From contig CACMQN010000003.1 in NCBI GenBank assembly GCA_902615855.1, positions 62,001-126,000 of the forward strand: a stretch of DNA of 64,000 nucleotides, read 5' to 3'. The notes under the pieces were generated by a model. That model made no database searches, was not told where the DNA came from, and saw only the letters and a list, made by a program, of their open reading frames with translations. Source of the stretch: an uncultured Candidatus Actinomarina sp. (GTDB taxonomy: Bacteria > Actinomycetota > Acidimicrobiia > Actinomarinales > Actinomarinaceae). The position numbers and the translations under genes were made by a program. Positions 8,426-17,007 of this stretch are shown here, one piece after another; the stretch's first letter is position 1; every line of letters starts with the position of its first letter.

Positions 8426-9197
8426 ACAAAAACCTAGCACTTACCACAAATCCTGTATGACCTACCATTTCATTTTTTGGTCTTACAATTTTTTTATCTA
8501 CAATCCATTCACGATTTAAAGTTTCCATGATTTTGATGTTTATGAAATTATGTTCATGGAGTTTGATGACAATTTTCTCTACTTGTGTAATTGATGGCAA
8601 ATAAGATACCCAATTTAAACTCTTTTTGATTTTATTTTTGATAAAAAACTCCCAAGGTTCAGGAATATCAGTAATTATAGTGTCTACCTCATCTGCAATA
8701 TCTTTAAAAGAAAAATTTGATAAATTAGTATTTATATAATTTACTTTTAAGAAATTATTATTGATTTTTGATGAAGTTAAGAATCGTTCAATTGTTTTTT
8801 GTGCTCTCCTTTGATTCCTTTTACTTTCATCTAAGGTAAACAGTTGGCTTTCTTTATCTAGAATTAAATTTAAATAAAGTGTTAAAGCTCCGGAACCAGT
8901 GCCAATTTCTAATATATTAGAATTTTTATTTATGTTGCCAGCGATCAATATTGATCCAATATCTTTTGGATATATAATCTGTGGTCCACGTTTCATAAGT
9001 AAAATAAACTCTTCGAATGTTGGAATATACACATGATATTCATGGTTATTAGAAGAAGTTATAACGGATGGTAATTCTTTTATATCATTAAATTTTATTA
9101 CACCGTTTTGTGTTACAAACTCTTGATCATCTTTTAAAACAGCTAAATGTTTATTTTTATTATTTTTAAGAACTACAACAGTGTTATCAAGACTCAC
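8418..9197 (-). CDS. trmI: tRNA (adenine-58-N1)-methyltransferase TrmI
   Basis: A 259-residue SAM-dependent enzyme that methylates A58 in the T-loop of tRNA. An N-terminal beta domain is followed by RGPQIIYPKDIGSI, a TrmI hallmark. Next come the SAM motif ILEIGTGSGALT and DIPEPWEF, the DxPxPW motif of this family. It begins with GTG, six bases after the stop of a 29-residue ORF. In many actinobacteria trmI lies beside the proteasome-pupylation genes; here those genes are absent and pafB lies just beyond the ferredoxin. Confidence 0.9.
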   Translation of the reverse strand: MSLDNTVVVLKNNKNKHLAVLKDDQEFVTQNGVIKFNDIKELPSVITSSNNHEYHVYIPTFEEFILLMKRGPQIIYPKDIGSILIAGNINKNSNILEIGTGSGALTLYLNLILDKESQLFTLDESKRNQRRAQKTIERFLTSSKINNNFLKVNYINTNLSNFSFKDIADEVDTIITDIPEPWEFFIKNKIKKSLNWVSYLPSITQVEKIVIKLHEHNFINIKIMETLNREWIVDKKIVRPKNEMVGHTGFVVSARFLSN

Positions 9198-9203
9198 TTA
9201 GTA

Positions 9204-9293
9204 TCAAAGTAAGAGTAAAAAATAAGCAATTGTTGAGAGTACAACTCCAGCAGATATTGCAACAGCAACAAATTTCTGTAATGACTTATTCAT
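9204..9293 (-). CDS. 29-residue predicted membrane peptide (not in ORF track)
   Basis: A short ORF: MNKSLQKFVAVAISAGVVLS then TIAYFLLLL. It has a basic start (K3, K7) and then one hydrophobic helix to the end. The ATG overlaps the stop of the upstream 50-residue ORF as ATGA, and the trmI GTG follows six bases after its stop. It therefore sits exactly in register within the run. I recognise no family. It may be a real membrane microprotein or a translational coupler for trmI. Confidence 0.5.
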   Translation of the reverse strand: MNKSLQKFVAVAISAGVVLSTIAYFLLLL

Positions 9294-9442
9294 TTTCTAA
9301 ATTTCATTTTTTTTCTAAATTTTTTATATTTTTCTAAAAGTCTTCCAAGAATTATACCGTAAATTAGAAAACTGATAAGTTTAGAGTTTTCAGTGTTGAT
9401 ATTATTTTTTAAATCATTGTAATTGTCTTTAAACTCATTCAT
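9290..9442 (-). CDS. 50-residue small protein of unknown function (not in ORF track)
   Basis: The protein is MNEFKDNYNDLKNNINTENS, a hydrophobic stretch KLISFLIYGIILGRLL, then a strongly basic tail (EKYKKFRKKMKFRK). It is joined by ATGA overlaps to the holin-like gene before it and to the 29-residue ORF after it, which is good evidence that it is translated. The layout (acidic N-terminus, one membrane-active helix, basic C-terminus) suggests a membrane-associated protein. No family is recognised. Confidence 0.6.
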   Translation of the reverse strand: MNEFKDNYNDLKNNINTENSKLISFLIYGIILGRLLEKYKKFRKKMKFRK

Positions 9443-9732
9443 TTTAAAAGTCTCCAAATTATGAAACTAAATGCCAATATGCATAGAAAAGACATTGAGA
9501 AATATACCATAGCTTGAATAAAGTAATTTCCATTGAAAACCTGTGTAAGAACACTTGAAATACCAAAAATAATAAAAAAAGTAGCAATAGCAAAATAATT
9601 ACCAGCTTTAAAATTTTTTCTTAAAGACTTAATTGAGTCTTCAACTTCATCATATGTTTCTTCTTTAGCATGTTTAATTAATGAATCAGCTGTTTTAATT
9701 GCGTTTGTTGATAAATTTAAAAAACTATTCAC
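9439..9732 (-). CDS. Putative holin-like/DUF1469-type membrane protein
   Basis: A 97-residue protein with a soluble helical N-terminal half (DSLIKHAKEETYDEVEDSIKSLRKNFK) and two hydrophobic helices (AIATFFIIFGISSVLTQVF and MVYFSMSFLCILAFSFIIW). This layout resembles the actinobacterial holin-superfamily III / DUF1469 proteins, which are chromosomal and not phage. The match is by architecture only. It overlaps the AI-2E permease gene by eight bases and the next small ORF by four. Confidence 0.5.
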   Translation of the reverse strand: MNSFLNLSTNAIKTADSLIKHAKEETYDEVEDSIKSLRKNFKAGNYFAIATFFIIFGISSVLTQVFNGNYFIQAMVYFSMSFLCILAFSFIIWRLLK

Positions 9733-10762
9733 TATTATCTCTATTTAACAAAATTATTTCTATTATTCCTTGAATTGTGGCTGCTATGGGTAAAGCTAAT
9801 ACAGCACCAATTACTCCTGCTGTATATGCTCCAAATATAGTAGCAAATACAGCTACTGCTGGATGGATGTCCATTGTGACTTTTGTAACTCTTGGACTAA
9901 TAAAATAATTCTCAACAAATTGATATGCAACTAAAACAACTAATGTATAAAGGATATAAGTTGGTCCTAATGATATAGAAGCTAGCACAGGGACAATACC
10001 TCCTAGGAATGTACCAACGGCAGGAACAAGTTGCGACAATAATCCTGCTGAAATTCCCAAGGCAAAGGGTGAAGGTAATCCGATAATTAAAAAAGAGATT
10101 GTGAATGCGATGCTTGCAAGAATTCCAAGAATTACTCTAGCTGCTATCCATGCTCCAGCTTTTGATACTCCAATTGTCCAGACTTGATCAATAGTTTTAG
10201 ACACATTACCTGGAAGAGCTTCTTTAAGACGGATTCTCCATCCATCACCTTCTGCAATAAGATAAAATGAAAAAAAGAATATAACAAAAAAATGAAACAT
10301 TGCGTTTAAGATTCCTCTTCCAGCAAAAACAACTGTGTTTCCTACAGTACTTCCATATTCTCTAAATAAATTATTAAATTCTTCCTCAAGATTCAATGAC
10401 TGATTCGATATTGAAAATCCCTCACTATTGAAATATTTCACGATATTATCAAAATATTCAGGCATGTTTGAGGACAAAAGATATAATTCTTGAACCATTA
10501 TTGGAATAATGGAAAATATTATTCCTCCAATGATCAAAATAATTGTTGCAACTGTAATAATTGTTGAAAGTCTCCTATTGAATCTTTTTGATAATCTATA
10601 AACTATTGGCTCAGCAAGCACTGATAAAACTACTGCTACAAACAAGTCGAAAAGTAATGCTCTAACTCTAAGAAATATAAAAAATGAAAACCCTATTAAA
10701 ACTATGTATAAAAAAGCCCTATTTAAAAGCGCCTGTCGTGTTTCACCTTTAAAATTATTCAC
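9725..10762 (-). CDS. AI-2E family transporter (PerM/YdiK type)
   Basis: A 345-residue membrane protein with about eight helices. The C-terminal segment PFALGISAGLLSQLVPAVGTFLGGIVPVLASISLGP and the NYFISPRVTK segment are typical of the AI-2E transporter / PerM family. Members have been linked to export of autoinducer-2 or ion antiport, but most are uncharacterised. GTG start, five bases after the acyltransferase stop and without its own ribosome site, so translation is probably coupled. Confidence 0.85.
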   Translation of the reverse strand: MNNFKGETRQALLNRAFLYIVLIGFSFFIFLRVRALLFDLFVAVVLSVLAEPIVYRLSKRFNRRLSTIITVATIILIIGGIIFSIIPIMVQELYLLSSNMPEYFDNIVKYFNSEGFSISNQSLNLEEEFNNLFREYGSTVGNTVVFAGRGILNAMFHFFVIFFFSFYLIAEGDGWRIRLKEALPGNVSKTIDQVWTIGVSKAGAWIAARVILGILASIAFTISFLIIGLPSPFALGISAGLLSQLVPAVGTFLGGIVPVLASISLGPTYILYTLVVLVAYQFVENYFISPRVTKVTMDIHPAVAVFATIFGAYTAGVIGAVLALPIAATIQGIIEIILLNRDNSE

Positions 10763-10767
10763 GATAT

Positions 10768-12327
10768 TTAGACCGAATTAAGCGTTTTATAGTTACGATT
10801 TATAAACGCAATATACATAAAGAATATTATCAGCCCACCAGAAAAATAAAGCTCAAACTCTGAAATCTCATCAAACATTGTGTTTCTTATGATGAGAATA
10901 AGAGCTTGAAATGCTGCTGAGATTAGTAATATTCTAAACTTTAAATCAACCCTGCGTATTGTAAGGTTTAACAGTAACAGTCCTGTACCTAATTTAATTA
11001 GAGCTTCAAATGTATTACTCGAAATAAAATATAACTCTCTTAATGAGAAGAAGCCAGAAAGTCCAATACCGCCAAGAGTTATTTGAAATATTCCAATTAA
11101 AACCAATAGTGCGGATATCCATGACAAAGAAAAATTACTGTACGACAACTTTGCTCTAATTGGTGTTGGCCATGGTTGTAGTGGGTTTACTCTACTAATT
11201 ATATTTGATGATAATTTAAAGACTGAACGTTCGTAATCACCAAACATTATAGCAAATAATAAAAGTACCAATACGTACAAAAATGTTTGAATGTTGAGAA
11301 CATACATAAAGAATAAAATAAATATGTGCCAAAGAAACAACGTAAATATATTTGCATGAATATATGAAAATATATTCCATATGATTTTGATCTTTAATAC
11401 TTCTTCAATAGGTTTTCGTATAGTTAAAAATACAGACGATAAACCCAAAGAGGCTATTAAGTAATAAAGCGTTGGAGGATCTTCGTTAGAAGTTAGGATT
11501 AATCTGTAACTTGATAACGAAAGAAATTCATCCGAAGAGTTACTTTTATAAAATAAATATCCATAACTTAAAATAGATAATGATAAAAAGAATGAAATTT
11601 TAAATGAGAATATTTTTCCGTCTGCGAAAAAATATCCTAATTGATGAATTGCCAACCAAAACAATAGATAATTTATAAGTCTTATGTAACTAAAAGCTAG
11701 TGGAAACTCAAATGTATCAATTGCAACTGTTGAAAGAACAAAAACAGCTAATGTAAAATATGGATTTGTTTTATGCAGAAATAGTGTAAATGGACTAAAA
11801 ATAACGACTACTAAATATATAGACACTAACCATAATGGCCACATTATAAACTCAGTCAAAGGAACAACCCCATCATCTTGACTTGTAAAAAACAGGGGTA
11901 TATTTGTTGTTCGAATATATGTATTAAGCGATATGGTAATTACAAAAATCCAAACTATCACAGGTCCTAAAAGTGCGTTTACTCTATCAGTTAAAAATTT
12001 CCACTGACTTCCATCACGTCCAACATTTGAATACCATGCAATTTTATTTGTAAAACCCACAGAAAAGAAAAATAATGCCATCCCCACTGTGAACCATGTA
12101 TATGACGTTTTTAATGGATCATCAAATGAAAGATTATATATTAGATACTCTCCGAAGGAATCATTAAACCTTATAAGATAAGTTGTATTAAAGATAACCA
12201 TCAAAAGGCCTACGACTTTAATAAAATCTATGAATCGCTCCCTAGACATAGAAGTATTGTCAATCTCTTTTTTTATGTTCTTAAAACTCGTAAAACCTGG
12301 CAAAAATAATTTAAATATTTTTATCAC
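10768..12327 (-). CDS. Membrane acyltransferase, acyltransferase-3/OpgC-like
   Basis: A 519-residue protein with ten or more hydrophobic segments. The N-terminal SMSRERFIDFIKVVGLLMVIFNTTYL resembles the start of acyltransferase-3 proteins (RxxxlDxlRgia, here with FIDFIKVVG). Such proteins O-acylate sugars, peptides or lipids at the membrane. After about residue 390 there is an extra set of helices. The substrate is unknown. GTG start with TAAAAT seven bases upstream (leaderless type), divergent from trmL. Confidence 0.7.
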   Translation of the reverse strand: MIKIFKLFLPGFTSFKNIKKEIDNTSMSRERFIDFIKVVGLLMVIFNTTYLIRFNDSFGEYLIYNLSFDDPLKTSYTWFTVGMALFFFSVGFTNKIAWYSNVGRDGSQWKFLTDRVNALLGPVIVWIFVITISLNTYIRTTNIPLFFTSQDDGVVPLTEFIMWPLWLVSIYLVVVIFSPFTLFLHKTNPYFTLAVFVLSTVAIDTFEFPLAFSYIRLINYLLFWLAIHQLGYFFADGKIFSFKISFFLSLSILSYGYLFYKSNSSDEFLSLSSYRLILTSNEDPPTLYYLIASLGLSSVFLTIRKPIEEVLKIKIIWNIFSYIHANIFTLFLWHIFILFFMYVLNIQTFLYVLVLLLFAIMFGDYERSVFKLSSNIISRVNPLQPWPTPIRAKLSYSNFSLSWISALLVLIGIFQITLGGIGLSGFFSLRELYFISSNTFEALIKLGTGLLLLNLTIRRVDLKFRILLISAAFQALILIIRNTMFDEISEFELYFSGGLIIFFMYIAFINRNYKTLNSV

Positions 12328-12334
12328 ATTAAAT

Positions 12335-12372
12335 ATTTTACCGTCCTTATGGACGTTGAATAGGAATATAAT
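12335..12372. promoter_or_regulatory. Divergent leaderless promoters flanking an inverted repeat
   Basis: Minus strand: TAAAAT (12340-12335), seven bases, then the acyltransferase GTG. Plus strand: TATAAT (12367-12372), six bases, then the trmL GTG. Between them is the perfect inverted repeat CGTCC-TTAT-GGACG (12342-12355), GC-rich against the surrounding AT-rich DNA. It could be an operator for one regulator acting on both genes. Confidence 0.5.
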
Positions 12373-12378
12373 ATTTAT

Positions 12379-12825
12379 GTGGAGATTGTTTTATATAAAC
12401 CTGAAATTGCAGGAAATGTAGGTGCGTGTATAAGACTTTCAGCAAATACCGGTTTAGCATTAAATCTCATAAAACCATTTGGTTTTAGTTTTCAAGAAAA
12501 TAAAATCAGGCGAGCTGGACTGGATTATCATGACTTAGCCTCCGTCAGTGTTTTTGAAAATTGGAATAACTTTTATAGCGAAAATAAAGATAAAAAAATA
12601 TGTTTTTTATCAGTTAAAGGTAGTCGAAACATTTGGGATGCCAATTTAGATGAGTACGATTATATGATTTTTGGACCAGAATCAGTTGGTCTGCCAGATG
12701 ATATTCTTGCATTACAATATGAGACACTGTCAATTCCAATGAATGATAATTCTAGAAGTATTAATCTCGCAAATGCTGTTTCAATAGTAAGCTATGAGTT
12801 TCTCAGACAAAATTATAAAAATTAA
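12379..12825 (+). CDS. trmL: tRNA (cytidine/uridine-34-2'-O)-methyltransferase TrmL
   Basis: A 148-residue SPOUT methyltransferase that 2'-O-methylates the wobble base of tRNA-Leu isoacceptors. The motifs IVLYKPEIAGNVGACIRLSANTG, RRAGLDYHDLASV, MIFGPESVGLPDDIL and IPMNDNSRSINLANAVSIVSYE match TrmL (YibK). Its known substrates are tRNA-Leu(CAA) and tRNA-Leu(UAA), both of which are encoded in this window. It starts with GTG six bases after a TATAAT. Confidence 0.92.
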   Translation: MEIVLYKPEIAGNVGACIRLSANTGLALNLIKPFGFSFQENKIRRAGLDYHDLASVSVFENWNNFYSENKDKKICFLSVKGSRNIWDANLDEYDYMIFGPESVGLPDDILALQYETLSIPMNDNSRSINLANAVSIVSYEFLRQNYKN

Positions 12826-12827
12826 CG

Positions 12828-12839
12828 TAAAATTACATT
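12828..12839 (+). promoter_or_regulatory. Leaderless-type promoter of yajQ
   Basis: TAAAAT at 12828-12833, six bases, then the ATG of the yajQ gene. It starts three bases after the trmL stop and there is no ribosome site. yajQ probably has its own leaderless transcript. Confidence 0.5.
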
Positions 12840-13322
12840 ATGCCAACATTTGATATAACCTCAACATTTGATAAACAAGAAGTAACAAACGCAGTTGATC
12901 AAATGAATAGAGAATTAGTTAACAGATATGATTTTAGAGATACGAATACTTCTGCCTTGTTATCTGAAAATGTCATAACAATAAAAAGCACTACAGATGA
13001 AAGATTAAATGCAGCAGATCAAGTTCTGAGAGAAAAATTTGCTAAAAGAAATATTTCAATAAAATTTTTATCTGACTTTCAAGATGAAAAAACACCATCT
13101 GAATCAAAAAGAATTTATACTTTAAAATCTGGTATTAACAAAGATATAGCAAAAGAAATAGTTAAAGATTTAAAAGGTAATTTTAAAAAAATTCAAAGTA
13201 GCATTCAAGATGGTTCAATTAGAATTTCTGGGAAAAAAAGAGACGAATTGCAAGAAGTAATCACATTCTTAAAGTCAAATGAATACAACATATACTTAAA
13301 TTATGGAAATTTTAGAGATTAA
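12840..13322 (+). CDS. yajQ: YajQ-family nucleotide-binding protein
   Basis: A 160-residue cytoplasmic protein. The sequence PTFDITSTFDKQEVTNAVDQMNRELVNRYDFRDT is a strong YajQ (UPF0234) signature, and the family repeat reappears as YTLKSGINKDIAKEIVKDLKG. YajQ proteins bind nucleic acid or cyclic di-GMP in some species; the role in actinobacteria is unsettled. The length is normal for the family. The 3' end overlaps a convergent small membrane gene by 11 bases. Confidence 0.92.
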   Translation: MPTFDITSTFDKQEVTNAVDQMNRELVNRYDFRDTNTSALLSENVITIKSTTDERLNAADQVLREKFAKRNISIKFLSDFQDEKTPSESKRIYTLKSGINKDIAKEIVKDLKGNFKKIQSSIQDGSIRISGKKRDELQEVITFLKSNEYNIYLNYGNFRD

Positions 13323-13527
13323 GTTTATTCTTAAATGCCTTATATCCTATTCGTGATAAAAATATTGAGAATATAAAGATCATACCTGTTTCATATACAT
13401 TTAAAGAAAGCTCTCTTGAAAAATAGTATGCAAATATGACAATAAAAAAACCATAGATTGCTCTAAAAATTGAAAATATAAAAAATGATTTGAATATAGG
13501 ATTCTTTAAAAACTTCTGGAATATCAA
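13312..13527 (-). CDS. Small membrane protein of unknown function
   Basis: A 71-residue protein with hydrophobic segments FFIFSIFRAIYGFFIVIFAYYF and GMIFIFSIFLSRIGYKAF separated by a short acidic turn. No family is recognised. It follows the DCC oxidoreductase gene with a four-base overlap and is probably cotranscribed with it and msrB. It might anchor or assist the redox protein, but that is only inference from position. Confidence 0.55.
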   Translation of the reverse strand: MIFQKFLKNPIFKSFFIFSIFRAIYGFFIVIFAYYFSRELSLNVYETGMIFIFSIFLSRIGYKAFKNKLNL

Positions 13528-13835
13528 TTTGATTTAAATATTCTATGTCGATTTTTAGATATAAATTTATAAATGATATCTCTAAAAATTTTTGGGAATA
13601 TCTTTAATGCAAAAATTACTTTGTAAAAGCCACCTAGATCATATGTAGACTGTATGAAAGCTTCTGCACCATAAAATCTAAGATTATCTCTCTCATAAAC
13701 TATTTCGTCTCTTTCAATATCTTCTTTGGAAAGTTCTAACTGATTTTTTATTGATATGTCTGACGATCTTTTTTGAAGAAAATTTCCATAAGTTTGACAC
13801 ATTACACATTCTTGATCTATATAAGCTTTATTCAT
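13524..13835 (-). CDS. DCC/DUF393-type thiol-disulfide oxidoreductase
   Basis: A 103-residue protein beginning [20 protein letters not shown]. The DxxCxxC motif right after the first strand is diagnostic of the DCC (DUF393) family, which has a thioredoxin-like fold. The mid-segment [24 protein letters not shown] and the [21 protein letters not shown] tail also fit. I use the ATG at 13835, which overlaps the msrB stop. The ORF track start adds two residues. It lies in a redox group with msrB and, further upstream, glutaredoxin. Confidence 0.78.
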   Translation of the reverse strand: MNKAYIDQECVMCQTYGNFLQKRSSDISIKNQLELSKEDIERDEIVYERDNLRFYGAEAFIQSTYDLGGFYKVIFALKIFPKIFRDIIYKFISKNRHRIFKSN

Positions 13836-14199
13836 TCTCATTAAAACTTAAGCTTAAGGAGTTTACACAATATCTTAGTCCGGTTGGTCGTGGTCCATCT
13901 GGAAAAACATGACCAAGGTGAGCATTACAATTACGACAACTTATTTCAACTCTTTTCATGCCATAAGAAAGATCTTCTTTAGTTGTAATCGTATCATCAA
14001 GTGCGTCATAAAAACTAGGCCATCCAGTTCCTGATTCAAATTTTGTATCTGATTCAAAAAGTGAAAAGTCACAAACTACACAACTATAAATACCTTCTCT
14101 TTTTTCATAAAGAAGTTCTCCCGAGAAAGGTGGTTCAGTACCGCAGTTTTGGGTAACTTCAAATTGTTCCTGGCTTAAATGATTTTTATTTAATTCCAT
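13828..14199 (-). CDS. msrB: Peptide-methionine (R)-S-oxide reductase MsrB
   Basis: A 123-residue enzyme that reduces methionine-R-sulfoxide in proteins. The zinc site is formed by CVVC and CRNC. The catalytic segment is [24 protein letters not shown] with the nucleophilic cysteine in RYCVNS, and [12 protein letters not shown] is a conserved substrate-binding motif. It is a stand-alone MsrB; no MsrA is fused or adjacent. TAAAAT lies six bases upstream of the ATG (leaderless type). Confidence 0.95.
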   Translation of the reverse strand: MELNKNHLSQEQFEVTQNCGTEPPFSGELLYEKREGIYSCVVCDFSLFESDTKFESGTGWPSFYDALDDTITTKEDLSYGMKRVEISCRNCNAHLGHVFPDGPRPTGLRYCVNSLSLSFNENE

Positions 14200-14211
14200 A
14201 TAGTAATTTTA
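14200..14211 (-). promoter_or_regulatory. Leaderless-type promoter of msrB
   Basis: On the minus strand TAAAAT (14211-14206) is followed by six bases and the msrB ATG. No ribosome site is present. Confidence 0.5.
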
Positions 14212-14213
14212 AA

Positions 14214-15119
14214 TCAAGCAGGATTAAAGTAAATTTCTGTAATTTCTTCAAAATCTGCGAAAATTTTATTTTTGAGTTCTGAATTTACATTTACAACATC
14301 GCTATCTTGTGCTGTATCTAAATAATCTAATGTACAAAGTACCAAATATTTATTTGCACCAATAGAAATAATTTTTAATGACTCTATATTCTTTATCATG
14401 TCATTTTGTTCGATAATATCGAAAATCTTAGCTTTTGTTTTAGTATTAACTGTTTCCCCAGTAATTAAATGCTTCATTTCGTATCCTAGAAACAATCCAG
14501 AAACCATTAAAAGTATTCCTATTAAAATGGAGCTTGCAGCATCATATACAGGGTTAGATGTTAAATTTGCAAGAATCGAGCCAACTAATGCTATTCCCAA
14601 TCCAAGCGTAGCTGCAAAGTCTTCGACAACGATTGCTATCAAAGGTCCATCTGTTGATTCTTTAAGTAATTTAAAGACAGAAGTTGTGTCTGTTTTAGAT
14701 TTGCTCCTAAGTTCTTTTACTGCTTTATAAAGAACATAGAGCTCTAAAACAATTGATATTGATAATACAACAATGGATATAAATAGGTTTTTTAATTCTT
14801 TTGGATGAGATAAAGCTTCAATACCATGCTCTAAAGAAACTAGCCCACCAATCGTAAAAATTAACACTGCGACTACTAATGTCCAAAAATATTCTTCTTT
14901 ACCTCTTCCGAGAGGATAAATTAATTTGTTTGGCTTTTTCGACTGTTTAATCCCAAACCACAATATGAATTGATTGCCTGAATCAACATATGAGTGTACA
15001 GCTTCAGAAAACATTGCAGATGATGACGTTATAACAGCAATAACAGTCTTTACACCAGCTATGAAAAAATTAACTGAAAATGCTAGAAAAACAGTCTTCG
15101 AAGATCCGTTAGAAGCCAT
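14214..15119 (-). CDS. Cation diffusion facilitator (CDF) family transporter
   Basis: A 301-residue metal/proton antiporter with about six membrane helices and a short cytoplasmic domain. The HxxxD site is seen in FSEAVHSYVDSGNQ (helix II) and a second acidic site in VVEDFAATLGLG (helix V). Members export Zn, Fe, Mn or Co; the metal cannot be assigned. I use the ATG at 15119 (MASNGSSKT) and not the TTG of the ORF track. It overlaps the glutaredoxin stop by 11 bases. Confidence 0.87.
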   Translation of the reverse strand: MASNGSSKTVFLAFSVNFFIAGVKTVIAVITSSSAMFSEAVHSYVDSGNQFILWFGIKQSKKPNKLIYPLGRGKEEYFWTLVVAVLIFTIGGLVSLEHGIEALSHPKELKNLFISIVVLSISIVLELYVLYKAVKELRSKSKTDTTSVFKLLKESTDGPLIAIVVEDFAATLGLGIALVGSILANLTSNPVYDAASSILIGILLMVSGLFLGYEMKHLITGETVNTKTKAKIFDIIEQNDMIKNIESLKIISIGANKYLVLCTLDYLDTAQDSDVVNVNSELKNKIFADFEEITEIYFNPA

Positions 15120-15345
15120 TGTCCTCAAACCAAGTTACAAGTTGTGGAAAACCACCAATCCTTTGATCATTAATATATATTTGAGGGACTGTACTTACAC
15201 CTTCCCCTACTTTTTTATAAAATGCTTGTCTTTCATTATCATCAGATAAATCAATTTCATCATAGGATAAATCAACAGAAGCGAGAAGATTTTTTGCTCT
15301 ATCGCACCATACGCAATTATCTTTTGAATAAACTGTTATATTCAA
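15109..15345 (-). CDS. Glutaredoxin
   Basis: A 78-residue thioredoxin-fold protein. The active site is NCVWC at positions 10-14, followed by the conserved VSTVPQIYINDQRIGG segment with its cis-proline. It reduces disulfides or mixed disulfides using glutathione, mycothiol or thioredoxin reductase; the CxWC variant is not the mycoredoxin signature, so the partner is unclear. It overlaps the guaC stop by four bases and is joined to the CDF gene. Confidence 0.92.
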   Translation of the reverse strand: MNITVYSKDNCVWCDRAKNLLASVDLSYDEIDLSDDNERQAFYKKVGEGVSTVPQIYINDQRIGGFPQLVTWFEDNGF

Positions 15346-16388
15346 TTGTTTTCACTTCCTGTGTAAATTTCATTCGTAGTTTGAGTAACCCTTATAAATG
15401 TAGTGCTTTTGGGTAGGTCTTTAAGTTTTTTTGCACCAACGTAAGAACAGGCTGAACGCATTCCACCTAATATCTTTTGAACAGTGTTATCTAAGTCTCC
15501 CTTATATTTAAGCCTTACTTTCTTACCTTCGGCAGCTCTGTGTTCAGCTAGATCACCATAATAAGTTTGTTGAGCTTTTGTCGAAGACATTCCGTAAAAA
15601 TCTTTATATCCAATCCCATCATCATCTGTGACCAGCTCTCCCCCCGATTCTTTATGTCCGGCAAACATACCTCCTAGCATTACATAATCAGCTCCTGCAC
15701 CAAAAGCTTTTGAAATATCGCCTGGATATTTACAACCTCCATCAGCCATTACATGACCTCCTAAACCGTGAGCAGCATCAGAACATTCTGAAATTGAAGA
15801 TAGCTGAGGGTAACCCACACCAGCAACACTTCTAGTGGTACACACAGAACCTGGACCAATTCCAATTTTTACAATATCTGCACCAGCAAGAATTAATGCT
15901 TCTGTCATCTCTCGAGTTGCAACATTGCCTGCAATAATAATTTTGTTAGGAAATGTTTCTCTATAATTTTTTACTGAATCAATAAAATCTTCTCTGTATC
16001 CATTTGCAACATCAATACATAAATATTTTATGCTATTGTTTAATTCAAATATTTTTTTTCCTAGATTTAAATCTTCATCTGATTGACCGACTGTTACAGA
16101 AATAAATTCTGGATCTAGTTTTTCGATATTATTTTCCCATTCTTCTAAAGAATAAAATTTATGGATAGCTGTTAGCATTTTATGTTTTTGTAAAGTTATT
16201 GCTGTTTCGAATGTACCTGTTGTGTCCATATTTGCAGAGAAAATTGGAACACCCGTCCAAGTCAGATTAGTATGTTTAAATTTAAAATCTCTCTCTAAAA
16301 TAACTTCTGATCTTGAAACTAATGTACTTCTTTTTGGCCTAATCAGTACATCATCAAAAGTTAATTTAATCTCATCTTCAATTCTCAT
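15342..16388 (-). CDS. guaC: GMP reductase GuaC
   Basis: A 348-residue enzyme that converts GMP to IMP with NADPH. The N-terminus [23 protein letters not shown] and the segments [27 protein letters not shown], and the active-site loop [24 protein letters not shown] are close to the classic E. coli/eukaryotic GuaC type. IMP dehydrogenase is excluded by the missing CBS insert and by the HKFYSLEEW segment. It heads the guaC-glutaredoxin-CDF run. Confidence 0.92.
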   Translation of the reverse strand: MRIEDEIKLTFDDVLIRPKRSTLVSRSEVILERDFKFKHTNLTWTGVPIFSANMDTTGTFETAITLQKHKMLTAIHKFYSLEEWENNIEKLDPEFISVTVGQSDEDLNLGKKIFELNNSIKYLCIDVANGYREDFIDSVKNYRETFPNKIIIAGNVATREMTEALILAGADIVKIGIGPGSVCTTRSVAGVGYPQLSSISECSDAAHGLGGHVMADGGCKYPGDISKAFGAGADYVMLGGMFAGHKESGGELVTDDDGIGYKDFYGMSSTKAQQTYYGDLAEHRAAEGKKVRLKYKGDLDNTVQKILGGMRSACSYVGAKKLKDLPKSTTFIRVTQTTNEIYTGSENN

Positions 16389-16425
16389 TATCTTTAAATA
16401 TCCCTTATCCTAAATACCAGAAATT

Positions 16426-17007
16426 ATGATAGTTGAATTCCCATTTTTTGGAGCTGGTATTAATTATTTTCCTACTGAAATATCAGCATTAAGAGTTTTT
16501 GAACCTAGATATTTGCTATTGATAGCTGATTCAATAAAAAATCAAACAACTTTTTGTGTTGGTGGTAATTTAGAATCCATTGGACAGATAGTGTCTGAAG
16601 TTGAAATTGTTGAACATCAAGACATTTCAAATGCTGAACAGCTTGTAGTAGTTCAATGTATAAATATTCATAAAGTATCTGATATAGACCTTCAAAAGGA
16701 ATATCCAACTTGTTTTGTTGATGAAATCATAGATATTGGTCTACCCCCATCTGAAGAAGAACTATTACAACTACAATCAGACATAAAAAAAGTAATAAGT
16801 ATGTTGATTGAACAAGGTTTAGATATGCAATTACCTGATTTTGAAATAGATACTGAGAGTAGAATTATTAGTCTTTGGAATTTATGTACAAAAGTGCCAA
16901 TGTCAATAGAAATGAGAAATAAACTTCTTTCACATAATTCAATAGACGATCGATTTGAAGAATTAAATAACTATGTACAACTTATATTAAAAAAGTCATT
17001 CAACTAG
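16426..17007 (+). CDS. LON N-terminal (substrate-binding) domain protein
   Basis: A 193-residue protein. The start VEFPFFGAGINYFPTEISALRVFEPRYLLLIADSI matches the FPL...P...LPLxIFEPRY signature of stand-alone Lon N-terminal domain proteins. No ATPase or protease domain follows, so it is not Lon itself. These proteins are common in actinobacteria; their function is unknown. The 3' end overlaps the convergent amidotransferase gene by eight bases. Confidence 0.82.
   Translation: MIVEFPFFGAGINYFPTEISALRVFEPRYLLLIADSIKNQTTFCVGGNLESIGQIVSEVEIVEHQDISNAEQLVVVQCINIHKVSDIDLQKEYPTCFVDEIIDIGLPPSEEELLQLQSDIKKVISMLIEQGLDMQLPDFEIDTESRIISLWNLCTKVPMSIEMRNKLLSHNSIDDRFEELNNYVQLILKKSFN

Noticed and set aside
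9439-9732. Holin-like protein as a sign of prophage
   Set aside because: No other phage gene, integrase or att-like repeat is nearby; similar proteins are chromosomal in actinobacteria.
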